Source of the DNA: WLMZ01 sp963732585
GTDB taxonomy: Bacteria > Actinomycetota > Acidimicrobiia > Acidimicrobiales > Ilumatobacteraceae
DNA: 64,000 nucleotides
Reading direction: 5' to 3'
NCBI GenBank assembly: GCA_963732585.1
Contig: CAVSZY010000003.1
Coordinates: forward strand, 310,001-374,000
Below, in pieces: positions 18,958-27,434 of the stretch. Both the position numbers and the translations under genes were made by a program. Every line of letters starts with the position of its first letter. Position 1 is the stretch's first letter. Below the pieces are notes generated by a model. It did no database searches, was not told the origin of the DNA, and saw only the letters and a list, made by a program, of their open reading frames with translations.

Positions 18958-19815
18958 ATGCCGGAACACATTCTGTACGACGTCGCCGACTCGGTGGCGA
19001 CGATCACGCTCAACCGCCCCGACAAGCTCAACGCCTTCACACCGCGAATGCGCCGCGAGATGATCGATGCCTTCGACGAGGCCGACCGCGACGACGACGT
19101 GCGCGCTGTGATCGTCACCGGTGCCGGGCGGGCCTTTTGTGCTGGCGCCGATCTTTCCGCTGGCGGCGAGACATTTGCCGCGGGTGGCAGCGAGGTCAAG
19201 ATGCCAAGTGGAGTGGTCCGCGACGGCGGAGGGATGGTGTCGTTGCGCATCTTCCAGTCAACCAAGCCGGTGATCGCAGCGATCAACGGGCCAGCGGTCG
19301 GCGTCGGGGCGACGATGACGCTGCCGATGGATATTCGCCTGGCGGCCGACACGGCCCGGTTTGGCTTCGTCTTCGCCCGCCGCGGAATCATTCCCGAGGC
19401 CTGCTCATCGTGGTTCTTGCCGCGGGTGGTCGGTATCAACACGGCGACCGAATGGGTGTTTACTGGCCGGCTTGTTCCCGTTGCCGAGGCCTTGCAGGCC
19501 AGGCTGATCCGCAGCGTCCACGATCCGGAAGATCTGCTCGCCGCGGCGCGTGACATCGCCCAAGAGATCGCCGCCAACACGGCACCTGTATCGGTCGCAC
19601 TCTCGCGGCTGATGATGTGGCGCATGTTGACCGCCGGGCACCCGATGGAGGCGCACCGCGTCGACTCACGTGGCTTGCAGCAACGAGGCCGTTCCAATGA
19701 TGCCCGCGAAGGGGTCGAGAGTTTCTTGGAGAAGCGAACAGCAGAATTCCCCGAACTCGTCAGCGATGGCCTTCCCGACATCTTTCCACAGTGGATCGAG
19801 CCGTCGTTCGAGTGA
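18958..19815 (+). CDS. Enoyl-CoA hydratase/isomerase family protein (crotonase)
   Basis: A 285-residue crotonase-fold protein. The oxyanion-hole segments are GRAFCAGADLS (near residue 60) and INGPAVGVGATMTLPMDIRLAA (near 105), and the RGIIPEACSSW segment supplies the first catalytic glutamate position. The region RRGIIPE matches hydratases in which a Glu acts as acid/base; the second Glu is not obvious, so isomerase or hydrolase activity is possible. The substrate is likely an acyl-CoA in fatty-acid degradation. It is about 25 residues longer than the minimal family size, mainly at the C-terminus (DIFPQWIEPSF). Stands alone between ftsX and a small unknown gene. Confidence 0.85.
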   Translation: MPEHILYDVADSVATITLNRPDKLNAFTPRMRREMIDAFDEADRDDDVRAVIVTGAGRAFCAGADLSAGGETFAAGGSEVKMPSGVVRDGGGMVSLRIFQSTKPVIAAINGPAVGVGATMTLPMDIRLAADTARFGFVFARRGIIPEACSSWFLPRVVGINTATEWVFTGRLVPVAEALQARLIRSVHDPEDLLAAARDIAQEIAANTAPVSVALSRLMMWRMLTAGHPMEAHRVDSRGLQQRGRSNDAREGVESFLEKRTAEFPELVSDGLPDIFPQWIEPSFE

Positions 19816-19949
19816 CCCAGGCGAGTTGCAGTTCACGATATGTGACCAGGCGACCAAATTTTTAATCTTTTGTAGTGAAACTGTGTCATACGGTGGTGAA
19901 GAGTTCGTCTAGCTATCAAGAGTGTGAGCAACGCAAAGGAGAGCACCAA

Positions 19950-20147
19950 ATGAACACCTCAATGTGTGATGACATCAAAGCTGGAGACGTTCTGGAGATC
20001 CTCCGAGGCGACGACCTGATATCGGTACTCGTCTTGTTGGTCACCGACGAAGCGGTCATTCTCGATGCCTGCGACGACACGACGCCGTTCGTCATCGCTC
20101 GCGACGAACTGGTGATCCACGGAATTTTCAATTCCGCAGACCTGTAA
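19950..20147 (+). CDS. Small acidic protein of unknown function
   Basis: A 65-residue, strongly acidic protein (MNTSMCDDIKAGDVLEILRG...). It has a good ribosome site AAAGGAGA ten bases before ATG 19950. The sequence alternates short beta strands (DVLEILRGDDLI, SVLVLLV, AVILDAC, PFVIARDEL, VIHGIF), suggesting a small beta-barrel such as an SH3-like fold. Two cysteines, no membrane segment, no signal. I do not recognise a family. The upstream 130 bases are noticeably AT-richer than their surroundings and probably hold its promoter. The globin gene starts 24 bases downstream. Confidence 0.65.
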   Translation: MNTSMCDDIKAGDVLEILRGDDLISVLVLLVTDEAVILDACDDTTPFVIARDELVIHGIFNSADL

Positions 20148-20171
20148 TTTCGGCTCCATACACTGGAGGCC

Positions 20172-20599
20172 GTGAGCGAACCAGATCAGGCCCCGCTGTT
20201 TGAACGAGCCGGCGGTTCGCCGTTCTTCGAGCGACTGGTCGATGCGTTTTATCGCGGTGTCGCGCAGGACGAGGTGCTGGCGCCGCTGTACCCGCAAGCG
20301 CCGAACTTCGAGCCCGCCAAGCAGCGCCTGACGCTTTTCTCGCCCAGTATTGGGGTGGTCCGAACGACTACGAGCAACTCCGCGGCCATCCGAAGTTGCG
20401 GATGCGCCACTTCCCGTTTCCCGTTGGCCCGTTACAGCGTGACCGTTGGCTGGCGAACATGGCCGCGGCGATCGCCGAGAGCGGCTGTGACGCACAGATC
20501 GCCAGCGAGTTGACCGAGTATTTCGTGCGCGCCGCTGAGCACCTGCGCAACGACACGGGCCTGCCGATAACCAGCCCCTCTTACGGGCGCAACGCGTAA
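20172..20599 (+). pseudogene. glbO: Group II truncated hemoglobin (GlbO-like), frameshifted
   Basis: Two reading frames together encode a complete 142-residue truncated globin. The first (from GTG 20172) gives helices A-E start, including FYRGVAQDEVL with the B10 tyrosine and ending at KQRLTLF; the second continues with LAQYWGG, the HPKLRMRHFPF segment holding the proximal histidine and the RDRWL segment with the G8 tryptophan, up to 20599. One base is missing around 20337-20342, where CTTTTCTCGCC would need an extra C to read LFLAQYW. Apart from this the gene looks intact, so it is either a fresh mutation or a sequence error. TrHbO proteins bind O2/NO. A TACACT box lies seven bases upstream of GTG. 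The end overlaps the trmH-type gene by 19 bases. Confidence 0.85.
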
Positions 20600-21387
20600 C
20601 AAGCGATCGCCCCAGCTGCGGCGACGTTGAACGAATCGATACCCATCGCCATGGGGATGTGGGCCCGAACCGAGGCGGCGGCGAGTGCTTCAGCGCTCAA
20701 GCCGGTGCGTTCTGCTCCGAGCACAAGCATCAGATGCTGATCGGGTGCTGGTCGGATCTCTTCGATCGGTGTCGAATCTGATGCTGGGCTGAGGGCGACG
20801 ACCAGGGCGCCTCGCCGGCGTTCGGCCATCAGCGTGGCGACGAAATCCGCGGCACGGGCGTGGCGCAGGGCGAACGTGGTACCCATCGACACCCGCAAGG
20901 CGCGCCGTGCCAACGGATCGCCGCTCGTGCGGTCGAGCAGCAGGTCGCCCCAGCCAAGGGCCGCAGCGCTGCGCGCGACGGCACCGACGTTGACCGGGTT
21001 GTCGACTCCCTCGAGGGCGAGCACACGTCGTCCTGCGGCAACCATGTCGGTGTCGAGTGCTGCGGGGCGGCGAAACAAGGCGATGATCGACAACGGCACC
21101 CCAAGGCCCATACCGTGGCGGCGGATATCGACATCGGCGGCGTAGACGGGAATGTCGGCGGCAATCCGTTGACAGACAGGCGGCGGCCGGTGGAGATCGA
21201 CGAAGGCCGCCAGCGGCTGGCATCCGGCGTTCAGAGCTCGCTCGACGACGAGGTCGCCTTCGGCGACGAAGGCCCCGGGTTCGGCGCCAGGCCGCCGTTG
21301 GGCGCGGCTCTGCAAACCCCGCTCGCGCATCTGAAAAGCAAGAATGCGCTCGTCGTCAGGATCGTCGATGACGATCAGTTGGCGCAT
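20581..21387 (-). CDS. TrmH/SpoU family RNA 2'-O-methyltransferase
   Basis: A 268-residue SPOUT-class methyltransferase that transfers a methyl group from SAM to a ribose in rRNA or tRNA. An N-terminal substrate-binding region is followed by the three knot motifs: NPVNVGAVARSA (near residue 130), LMLVLGAERTGLS (near 220) and IPMAMGIDSFNVAAA (near 245). In motif 3 the usual S-LNV is SFNV, still compatible. The exact RNA target cannot be read from sequence. It starts 19 bases after the menB stop and is probably co-transcribed with it. Confidence 0.88.
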   Translation of the reverse strand: MRQLIVIDDPDDERILAFQMRERGLQSRAQRRPGAEPGAFVAEGDLVVERALNAGCQPLAAFVDLHRPPPVCQRIAADIPVYAADVDIRRHGMGLGVPLSIIALFRRPAALDTDMVAAGRRVLALEGVDNPVNVGAVARSAAALGWGDLLLDRTSGDPLARRALRVSMGTTFALRHARAADFVATLMAERRRGALVVALSPASDSTPIEEIRPAPDQHLMLVLGAERTGLSAEALAAASVRAHIPMAMGIDSFNVAAAGAIACYALRP

Positions 21388-21406
21388 GGCGTCGGTGTTT
21401 GTGCTG

Positions 21407-22321
21407 TCAGAACATCCACGGATAGGGCGACCAATCCGGATCGCGCTTTTCGAGGAACGACAGGCGGCCCTCCTGGGCTTCGTCGGTCATGTAGGCCAGC
21501 CGCGTGGCTTCGCCAGCGAAGATCTGTTGGCCAACCAGGCCGTCGTCGATCAGGTTGAACGAGTACTTCAACATCCGCTGCGCTGTCGGACTCTTGCCGT
21601 TGATCTTGCGAGCCCATTCGAGCGCCGTGGCCTCCAACTCGTCGTGCTCGACGACAGCATTGACCATGCCCATGCGATGGGCTTCCTCGGCGCTGTACTC
21701 GTCGCCCAGGAAAAAGATCTCACGGGCGAACTTCTGGCCGACCTGGCGCGCCAGGTAGGCAGAACCAAAACCACCATCGAAGCTGGCGACGTCGGCGTCG
21801 GTCTGTTTGAACCGGGCATGCTGGCGACTGGCCAGGGTGAGATCGCTGACCACGTGCAGACTGTGCCCGCCACCAGCGGCCCATCCGCCGACGACGCAGA
21901 TCACCACTTTCGGCATGAAGCGGATCAAGCGCTGAACTTCGAGAATGTGCAGGCGGCCGGCTCGACCGGGTTCGATGGTTTCGGCCGTCTCGCCATCGGC
22001 GTACTTATAGCCGTCGCGGCCGCGGATGCGCTGGTCGCCGCCGCTGCAGAACGCCCAGCCGCCATCGCGGGGCGACGGGCCGTTGCCGGTGAGCAGCACG
22101 CAGCCGATGTCGGTCGACATCCGCGCGTGGTCGAGTGCGGTGTACAGCTCGTCGACGGTTTTCGGGCGAAAGGCGTTACGGATTTCTGGCCGATTGAAGG
22201 CGATGCGCACGGTGCCATGCTCGTTGGCCCGGTGATAGGTGATGTCGGCAAACGAAAACCCTGGGACCTGCGTCCAGCGGTTGGGGTCGAAGGTCTCGGA
22301 GACGAAGTTGTCGGATGTCAC
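21407..22321 (-). CDS. menB: 1,4-dihydroxy-2-naphthoyl-CoA synthase
   Basis: A 304-residue crotonase-fold enzyme that closes the second ring of the naphthoquinone in menaquinone synthesis. The MenB signatures are clear: AFCSGGDQRIRG, GGWAAGGGHSLHVVSDLTLA, SFDGGFGSAYLARQVGQK and the YMTDEAQEGRLSF region with a C-terminal YPWMF that forms the trimer-crossing tail. GTG 22321 (MTSDNFVSETFDPNRW) was preferred over the longer frame to 22405, whose extra residues show no similarity and would overlap the divergent cofE promoter. The other men genes are not in the window. Divergent from cofE (74-base gap). Confidence 0.95.
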   Translation of the reverse strand: MTSDNFVSETFDPNRWTQVPGFSFADITYHRANEHGTVRIAFNRPEIRNAFRPKTVDELYTALDHARMSTDIGCVLLTGNGPSPRDGGWAFCSGGDQRIRGRDGYKYADGETAETIEPGRAGRLHILEVQRLIRFMPKVVICVVGGWAAGGGHSLHVVSDLTLASRQHARFKQTDADVASFDGGFGSAYLARQVGQKFAREIFFLGDEYSAEEAHRMGMVNAVVEHDELEATALEWARKINGKSPTAQRMLKYSFNLIDDGLVGQQIFAGEATRLAYMTDEAQEGRLSFLEKRDPDWSPYPWMF

Positions 22322-22395
22322 CGGACTATGTTGCCTGCAAAGTCGCTGCGTCGCCACATTGCCGGAAGCGAATCGACACGCGCCAGAATCATTGG

Positions 22396-23148
22396 ATGAG
22401 CGCATTCCAGGTATTCGGCGTCGAGGGCATCGGCGAGATCGAACGAGGCGCCGACCTTGGCGCGCTGGCGCTGCACGCCGCGCAGGTCAGCGGTTCGCCG
22501 CTGGCCAGTGGCGACATCGTCATGGTGACCAGCAAAGTCGTCTCCAAAGCTGAGGGACGCACCGTCGAACTTGCCGAGGTCGAGCCTTCGCCGTATGCCC
22601 GCGAGTGGGCGCTGAGCTGGGACAAAGACCCGGCGGTCATCGAGCTCGTGCTGCGCGAGGCCAAGCGTGTGGTTCGCCAGGTCGGGCCCATATTGATCAC
22701 CGAGACGAAACACGGTTTTGTCTGCGCCAACTCCGGCGTCGATCAGTCGAGCAGCGGGGCGCACGGCCGGGCGGTGCTGCTGCCGATCGATCCCGATGCC
22801 AGCGCAGCGCGGATCCGTGCTGGCTTCACCGCGGCCGGCCTCGACATCGCCGTCATCGTCACCGACACCTTCGGTCGCGCCTGGCGCGAGGGGCAGACCG
22901 ACATCGCCATCGGCATCGCTGGCATGCAGCCGATTCGCAGCTACATCGGCGAGTTCGATCCGCATGGCCACGAGTTCAAGGTGCAGGCGCTGTGTATCGC
23001 CGATCAGCTGGCTGGTGCAGCCGAGCTGGTCAAGGGCAATCTCGGTCGGATTCCGGTGGCCGTGGTGCGCGGCTATCACTGGGAACGAGACGACACGGCA
23101 ACGATCGCCCCGGTGCTGCGCGACCAGTCACGGGATCTTTTTCGCTAG
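22396..23148 (+). CDS. cofE: Coenzyme F420-0:L-glutamate ligase
   Basis: A 250-residue GTP-dependent ligase that adds glutamates to F420-0. Characteristic segments: IGEIERGADLG near the start, GDIVMVTSKVVSKAEGR, ANSGVDQSSSG and TDTFGRAWREGQTDIAIG. It is the stand-alone CofE type, not the FbiB fusion with a nitroreductase-like domain found in mycobacteria. Presence of cofE means the organism makes F420; cofC, cofD and cofGH are not here. ATG 22396 starts at the family position and has CAGAAT six bases upstream. Confidence 0.93.
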   Translation: MSAFQVFGVEGIGEIERGADLGALALHAAQVSGSPLASGDIVMVTSKVVSKAEGRTVELAEVEPSPYAREWALSWDKDPAVIELVLREAKRVVRQVGPILITETKHGFVCANSGVDQSSSGAHGRAVLLPIDPDASAARIRAGFTAAGLDIAVIVTDTFGRAWREGQTDIAIGIAGMQPIRSYIGEFDPHGHEFKVQALCIADQLAGAAELVKGNLGRIPVAVVRGYHWERDDTATIAPVLRDQSRDLFR

Positions 23149-23167
23149 CCAGGAAGTGGCGCGCACA

Positions 23168-23195
23168 ACAGCCTACCTACCAGTAGGTAGGCTGT
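23168..23195. promoter_or_regulatory. Perfect 13-bp inverted repeat, probable TetR-type operator of the desaturase gene
   Basis: ACAGCCTACCTAC and its exact reverse complement flank a CA dinucleotide. The core CCTACCTAC-n2-GTAGGTAGG resembles operators of TetR-family regulators that control fatty-acid genes in actinobacteria. The site ends six bases before the desaturase ATG 23202 and covers a TAGGCT -10 candidate (23188-23193), so a bound repressor would block transcription directly. It also lies 19 bases after the cofE stop, but there is no T-run, so a terminator is less likely. No TetR gene is in the window. Confidence 0.6.
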
Positions 23196-23201
23196 AGCTC
23201 C

Positions 23202-24134
23202 ATGGACACGCAGATGTTTCTCTCCGAGTTGGAACCAACCGCGGCGAGTTTGCTGGATCGACATTTGGCAACGGCGAAGGAGTGGTTCCCGCATGAACTC
23301 GTTCCCTACGGCCGGGGCCACGATTTTGGCAAGGGCTACGAATGGGACGCTGAAGACGCCGATCTCGGCGGCGTTGAATTGCCTGAAGCGGTGCGCAGCG
23401 CACTGTTCGTCAACCTGCTCACCGAAGACAACCTGCCCTATTATTTCCGCGACATCGAGCGCATGTTCGGCAACGACGGTGCCTTCGCCACCTGGTCGCG
23501 TCGCTGGACTGCCGAAGAGGGCCGACATTCGATTGCAATTCGCGACTACCTCACGGCGACGCGCGCCGTCGACCCGACGCTGCTCGAACGCGCTCGCATG
23601 GCCCAGGTCAGCGGTGGCGAGGTGCCAGTTCCGGAGTCTCCGTTGGAGGGCGTGATCTACGTCAGCCTGCAGGAACTCGCCACCCGTATCGCCCATCGCA
23701 ACACGGGCAAGGTCATCGGCGATCGTTTCGGCTACGAGGTGATGTCGCGGGTGGCCAACGACGAGAACCTGCACTATTTGTTCTACCGCGATCTGGCCAC
23801 CGCAGCCTTGGAACTCGACCCCTCGGCGATGGTCATCACGATCGAATCCGTCGTCCGCAACTTCGCCATGCCGGGCACCGGAATCATCGACTTCGACAAG
23901 CACGCCGCAGCGATCGCCGCTGCCGGTATCTACGACGCGTCGATCCTGCTCGAACAGGTCATGGTGCCGGTGATCATGCATCACTGGAAGATCGACCAGT
24001 TGGAGAATCTCAGCGCCGAGGCCGAACAGGCCCGCATCGCCCTCATCAAGCGGCTCGAGCGCCTGGCCAAGCTGGCCAAGACGATCGCCGGTCGACGCGA
24101 GCGGCGTCAGAACCTGGTTGGTAGCGGTGCCTAA
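23202..24134 (+). CDS. desA: Acyl-[acyl-carrier-protein] desaturase (soluble di-iron type)
   Basis: A 310-residue ferritin-like di-iron enzyme. Iron ligand segments: TEDNLPYYFR (near residue 73), TAEEGRHS (near 105, the first ExxH) and ANDENLHYLFYR (near 190, the second ExxH). This is the FA_desaturase_2 family, as in mycobacterial DesA1-3, which puts a double bond into acyl-ACP or related substrates. The gene is preceded by a striking palindrome that probably serves as a repressor site. Its end overlaps the next gene by eight bases when that gene starts at GTG 24127. Confidence 0.9.
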   Translation: MDTQMFLSELEPTAASLLDRHLATAKEWFPHELVPYGRGHDFGKGYEWDAEDADLGGVELPEAVRSALFVNLLTEDNLPYYFRDIERMFGNDGAFATWSRRWTAEEGRHSIAIRDYLTATRAVDPTLLERARMAQVSGGEVPVPESPLEGVIYVSLQELATRIAHRNTGKVIGDRFGYEVMSRVANDENLHYLFYRDLATAALELDPSAMVITIESVVRNFAMPGTGIIDFDKHAAAIAAAGIYDASILLEQVMVPVIMHHWKIDQLENLSAEAEQARIALIKRLERLAKLAKTIAGRRERRQNLVGSGA

Positions 24135-25122
24135 GGTCGCAGCGCGGCTGTTGGCCGCCTCGTTATGCCTTCTCGCCGCATCGCTGGCGAGCGGTGCGAG
24201 CGCGGCACAGGCCGCGCCCTGCTCGATCAGCGCAACGTTGCGCCTCGGGTCGCGATCGAACGCGGTGCAGTGTCTGGAAACGGTGTTGCGCGAGCGCGGC
24301 TACCGCAACCTCACCGGCCCAGACACCTACTTCGGCACCAGTACGCGCTCCGCAGTGAGGTCCTACCAGCGGGCCAATGGCCTCGCCGTCGACGGCATCG
24401 TCGGCCCACGAACCGGTGCCGCCCTTGGCATTTGGGGAGCGTCGCCAACCCAACCGCCGATCGCACCAGCCATCATCGAAACCAAGGTCATCGGTACATC
24501 GGTACAAGGGCGCGAGATCGTGGCCCAGCGAATGGGTACGCCCGGCGGTCGTGTCGTCATGGTCGTCGGCTCGATCCACGGCGACGAGAACAAGGGCATC
24601 AAGATCACCTCCCTGCTGCGAACCCTGCCGACTCCCGTCGGCATCGATCTGTGGATCGTCGACAGCATCAACCCGGACGGCGTCGCCAATGGCACCCGCC
24701 AGAATGCCAACAACGTCGACCTCAACAGAAACTTCGAGGTCGGTTGGAGCTATATCCCGGCGAGTCCGAGCCACCGTCAGTACTCCGGCGAGGCTGCCGC
24801 CGATCAGCCAGAGACGCAGGCGATGCAGGCCTTCGTGCGCCAGATCAAACCGGCGATCGCCATCTGGTATCACCAAGATGCGAACACGATCACGGTCGGC
24901 GGTGCCCGCCCCGTGATTCCGACGTCCTATGCCCAGCAGGTCGGATTGAGCACGGGCAACGTGCCGTGCACGCAGCGTTGCACGGGAACCGCCGGCAAGT
25001 TCGTCAACTCCTCGGTGGTTGGGGCGACCAGCTTCCTGGTCGAGCTTCCCGGGTCGTCGCGGGTCACGGACGCCATGGTGCGAACCCACGCGTCGGCGGT
25101 GCTCAGCGTTATCACCCTGTAG
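24127..25122 (+). CDS. Secreted M14-type zinc carboxypeptidase with peptidoglycan-binding domain
   Basis: A 331-residue exported protein. A signal peptide (ALLAASLCLLAASLASG-like hydrophobic core) ends near residue 30. Residues 35-100 are a PG_binding_1 domain (LRLGSRSNAVQCLE, TYFGTSTRSAVRSYQRANGL, VDGIVGPRT). The peptidase part has the zinc motif SIHGDE (HxxE), NVDLNRNF with the substrate-binding Arg and Asn, the later zinc histidine near YHQDAN and a catalytic glutamate candidate at FLVELPG. It probably trims peptide stems or amidates in the wall, similar to MpaA-type enzymes. GTG 24127 was preferred to TTG 24118. Overlaps the desaturase gene. Confidence 0.8.
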   Translation: MPKVAARLLAASLCLLAASLASGASAAQAAPCSISATLRLGSRSNAVQCLETVLRERGYRNLTGPDTYFGTSTRSAVRSYQRANGLAVDGIVGPRTGAALGIWGASPTQPPIAPAIIETKVIGTSVQGREIVAQRMGTPGGRVVMVVGSIHGDENKGIKITSLLRTLPTPVGIDLWIVDSINPDGVANGTRQNANNVDLNRNFEVGWSYIPASPSHRQYSGEAAADQPETQAMQAFVRQIKPAIAIWYHQDANTITVGGARPVIPTSYAQQVGLSTGNVPCTQRCTGTAGKFVNSSVVGATSFLVELPGSSRVTDAMVRTHASAVLSVITL

Positions 25123-25292
25123 CGACTCTGTAGGACTCTGTAGCGGTCCCGCTGGGACATGGTGTCGTCAACCAGCGCATAAACGGCGATTGAACAATCT
25201 GTGCCATGGTCGGTTGGCCGCTGGCGGTGGTACTACGGTGAATGCCGGCGCTCAACGTCGAGCGTCGCGTGAACACACATGAGGGAAGTCCA

Positions 25293-26510
25293 ATGCGTAC
25301 CACCAAGAGATACCGCGTCATAGCGCTCGCTATGTCGCTCGCTCTCACCGCCGCCGCCTGTGGTGACGACGAGACCACCGAATCACCGGCCGCGACCGAG
25401 GCCGGCACCCCAGAGGTCACAGATCCAGTCGCTCCGGAAGTGACCGACGCTGCGACGCCCGTAGCAACCGATCCGTCGGCGACCGGTGACGACTCGTTGG
25501 CCGCCTTGGCCGCCGAGTGCACCGCTGAAGGCCAGGTCAACCTGATTGCCTTGCCCGACGAGTGGGCCAACTACAAGGGCATTCTGCAGAGCTTCCGCGA
25601 CAAGTACCCGGGCGTTGCCAATCCGGTGGCCAACCCGGAGTTCTCCTCGAAAGAAGAGATGGATGCCGTCAAGACCCTCGCCGGTCAGGACGACATGCCC
25701 GACAGCGTCGACGTCAGCCCGGCGATCGCCCAGTCGATGGTCGACGAAGGGCTCTTCGAGGCCTACACGACCACGGTTGATGCTGAGATCCCCGCCGGAC
25801 TGAAGGACGCCGACCACAACTGGACGGCTGCCTACTATGGCATCATGGCCATCTCGACGAACACGACAATCGTCAAAGACGGTGCACCGAAGACGTTTGC
25901 CGATCTGGCCAAACCGCAATACAAGGGTCTCGTTGCGCTCAACGGCGACCCGCGTGAGTCTGGTGCCGCGTTTGCCGCAGTGATGGCCGCGTCGATCGCC
26001 AATGGTGGCGGCGCCGACGACATCTTGCCGGGTGTGCAGTTCTTCGCCGATCTCAAGGCCTCGGGCAATCTCGGTGCCAGCGACGTCACCAAGGAGTCGG
26101 TGATCTCCGGCGAGACGCCGATCGCCATCGACTGGAGCTACAACGTGCCCGGCCTCGCCGCTGAGCTTGAAGCCAACGGGCTGACCGTCGAGACTCACTT
26201 CCCGACCGATGGTGTCTACGGCGGCTTTTATGCCCAGGGCGTCGTCAAGGACTCGCCGCACAACGCCTGCTCAAAGCTGTGGCTTGAGCACATCGTCTCC
26301 GACGAAGGCGCACTCGGCTACCTCGCCGGGGGTGCGATGCCGGCCCGTTACCAGGCACTCGTCGATGCTGGCAAAGTCACCGAGGAGATGAAGGCCAACC
26401 TGCCCCCGGATGAGTTGATCTCGCAGATCGCCTTCCTTACTCCCGCTCAGATTGCCGCTGCCAAAGCGGTGCTCGACGAGCAATGGGGCCCGATGGTCGC
26501 CGATGCCTGA
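25293..26510 (+). CDS. ABC transporter substrate-binding lipoprotein (PotD/FbpA-like)
   Basis: A 405-residue lipoprotein. The signal ends in a lipobox-like LTAAACG, then a Thr/Ala/Glu-rich linker to about residue 70. The binding domain belongs to the AfuA/PotD cluster: an N-terminal strand VNLIALPDEWANY, the GIMAISTNT hinge and the LWLEHIVSDEGALGYLAGGAMPAR segment. GAGGGA lies six bases before ATG 25293. It leads a four-gene operon with two permeases and an ATPase. Substrate could be a polyamine, ferric iron or a phosphonate-like compound; the iron-binding tyrosine pair of FbpA is not evident. Confidence 0.85.
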   Translation: MRTTKRYRVIALAMSLALTAAACGDDETTESPAATEAGTPEVTDPVAPEVTDAATPVATDPSATGDDSLAALAAECTAEGQVNLIALPDEWANYKGILQSFRDKYPGVANPVANPEFSSKEEMDAVKTLAGQDDMPDSVDVSPAIAQSMVDEGLFEAYTTTVDAEIPAGLKDADHNWTAAYYGIMAISTNTTIVKDGAPKTFADLAKPQYKGLVALNGDPRESGAAFAAVMAASIANGGGADDILPGVQFFADLKASGNLGASDVTKESVISGETPIAIDWSYNVPGLAAELEANGLTVETHFPTDGVYGGFYAQGVVKDSPHNACSKLWLEHIVSDEGALGYLAGGAMPARYQALVDAGKVTEEMKANLPPDELISQIAFLTPAQIAAAKAVLDEQWGPMVADA

Positions 26511-26528
26511 TCACGAAACGACAACTCG

Positions 26529-27434
26529 GTGACCGATGCCGGGTTGACTTTGACGCAGGGGAGCCGTACCGATGGTGCGGCTCCCCGGGCGCGCCGCGAC
26601 CTTGCCTGGCTTGGTCTGTTGCCGTTCCTGGCCTTTCTCGCGCTGTTCTTGTTGATTCCCGCGGCAAGCGTCTTTCTCAAAGCGCTGTTTGATCAGGATG
26701 GTCGTTTCAGCCTCGACGCCCTTCGTGACGCCTTCCGCGGCGAAAACCTCGACGCGTTTGCCTTCTCCGTCAAGCTGTCGGCGCTGTCAGCGGCCTTCGG
26801 TGTGGTCGTCGGCGGCCTGCTGGCCTATGCCGCCGCCGTCGCCAAACGACCGAAATGGCTGCGCTCGCTGGTCACTTCGTTCAGCGGGGTTGCCGCCAAC
26901 CTGGGCGGCCTGACGCTGGCCTTTGCCTTTCTGACCCTGATCGGGCGACAGGGGCTTGGCACCAAGCTGCTCAACGAAGTCTTCGGTATCGACCTGTACG
27001 GCGGCGACTTCGTTATCGATAATCTCGCCGGTTTTACCGTCGTCTATGCCTATTTCCAGATCCCGTTGATGGTGTTGATCACCTTGCCGGCCATCGATGG
27101 GCTCAAACAGTCGTGGCGCGAGTCAGCGGCAAACCTAGGCGGCACCAGCGCCACCTATTGGCGCCGCGTCGGCCTGCCTGTCCTCGCCCCGAGCCTGCTC
27201 GGCGGCTTTCTGTTGTTGTTCGCCAACGCCTTCAGCGCCTTCGCCACGGCGGCAGCGATGACCGGCAAATCGTCGATCGTGCCGATCCGCATCGGCTTCT
27301 ACCTGCGCAGCGAGGTAGGCACTGATCAAGAGCAACTCGGTTATTCGCTGGCGGCGTGGATGATCATCATCATGGCCGCATGCATGGGTCTCTATTGGGT
27401 GTTACGCAAGAAGGCGGAACGATGGAAAGCCTAA
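26529..27434 (+). CDS. ABC transporter permease 1 (PotB/FbpB-like)
   Basis: A 301-residue inner-membrane permease with about six hydrophobic segments. The EAA-type loop that docks to the ATPase is seen near residue 195 (WRESAANLGGTSATYWRRVGLPVLAPS). It starts at GTG 26529, 18 bases after the binding-protein gene, and overlaps the next permease by 13 bases. It forms a heterodimer with permease 2. Confidence 0.88.
   Translation: MTDAGLTLTQGSRTDGAAPRARRDLAWLGLLPFLAFLALFLLIPAASVFLKALFDQDGRFSLDALRDAFRGENLDAFAFSVKLSALSAAFGVVVGGLLAYAAAVAKRPKWLRSLVTSFSGVAANLGGLTLAFAFLTLIGRQGLGTKLLNEVFGIDLYGGDFVIDNLAGFTVVYAYFQIPLMVLITLPAIDGLKQSWRESAANLGGTSATYWRRVGLPVLAPSLLGGFLLLFANAFSAFATAAAMTGKSSIVPIRIGFYLRSEVGTDQEQLGYSLAAWMIIIMAACMGLYWVLRKKAERWKA

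Noticed and set aside
23168..23195. Intrinsic terminator of cofE
   Set aside because: The stem is perfect but there is no T-run, and it abuts the next start codon; an operator fits better.
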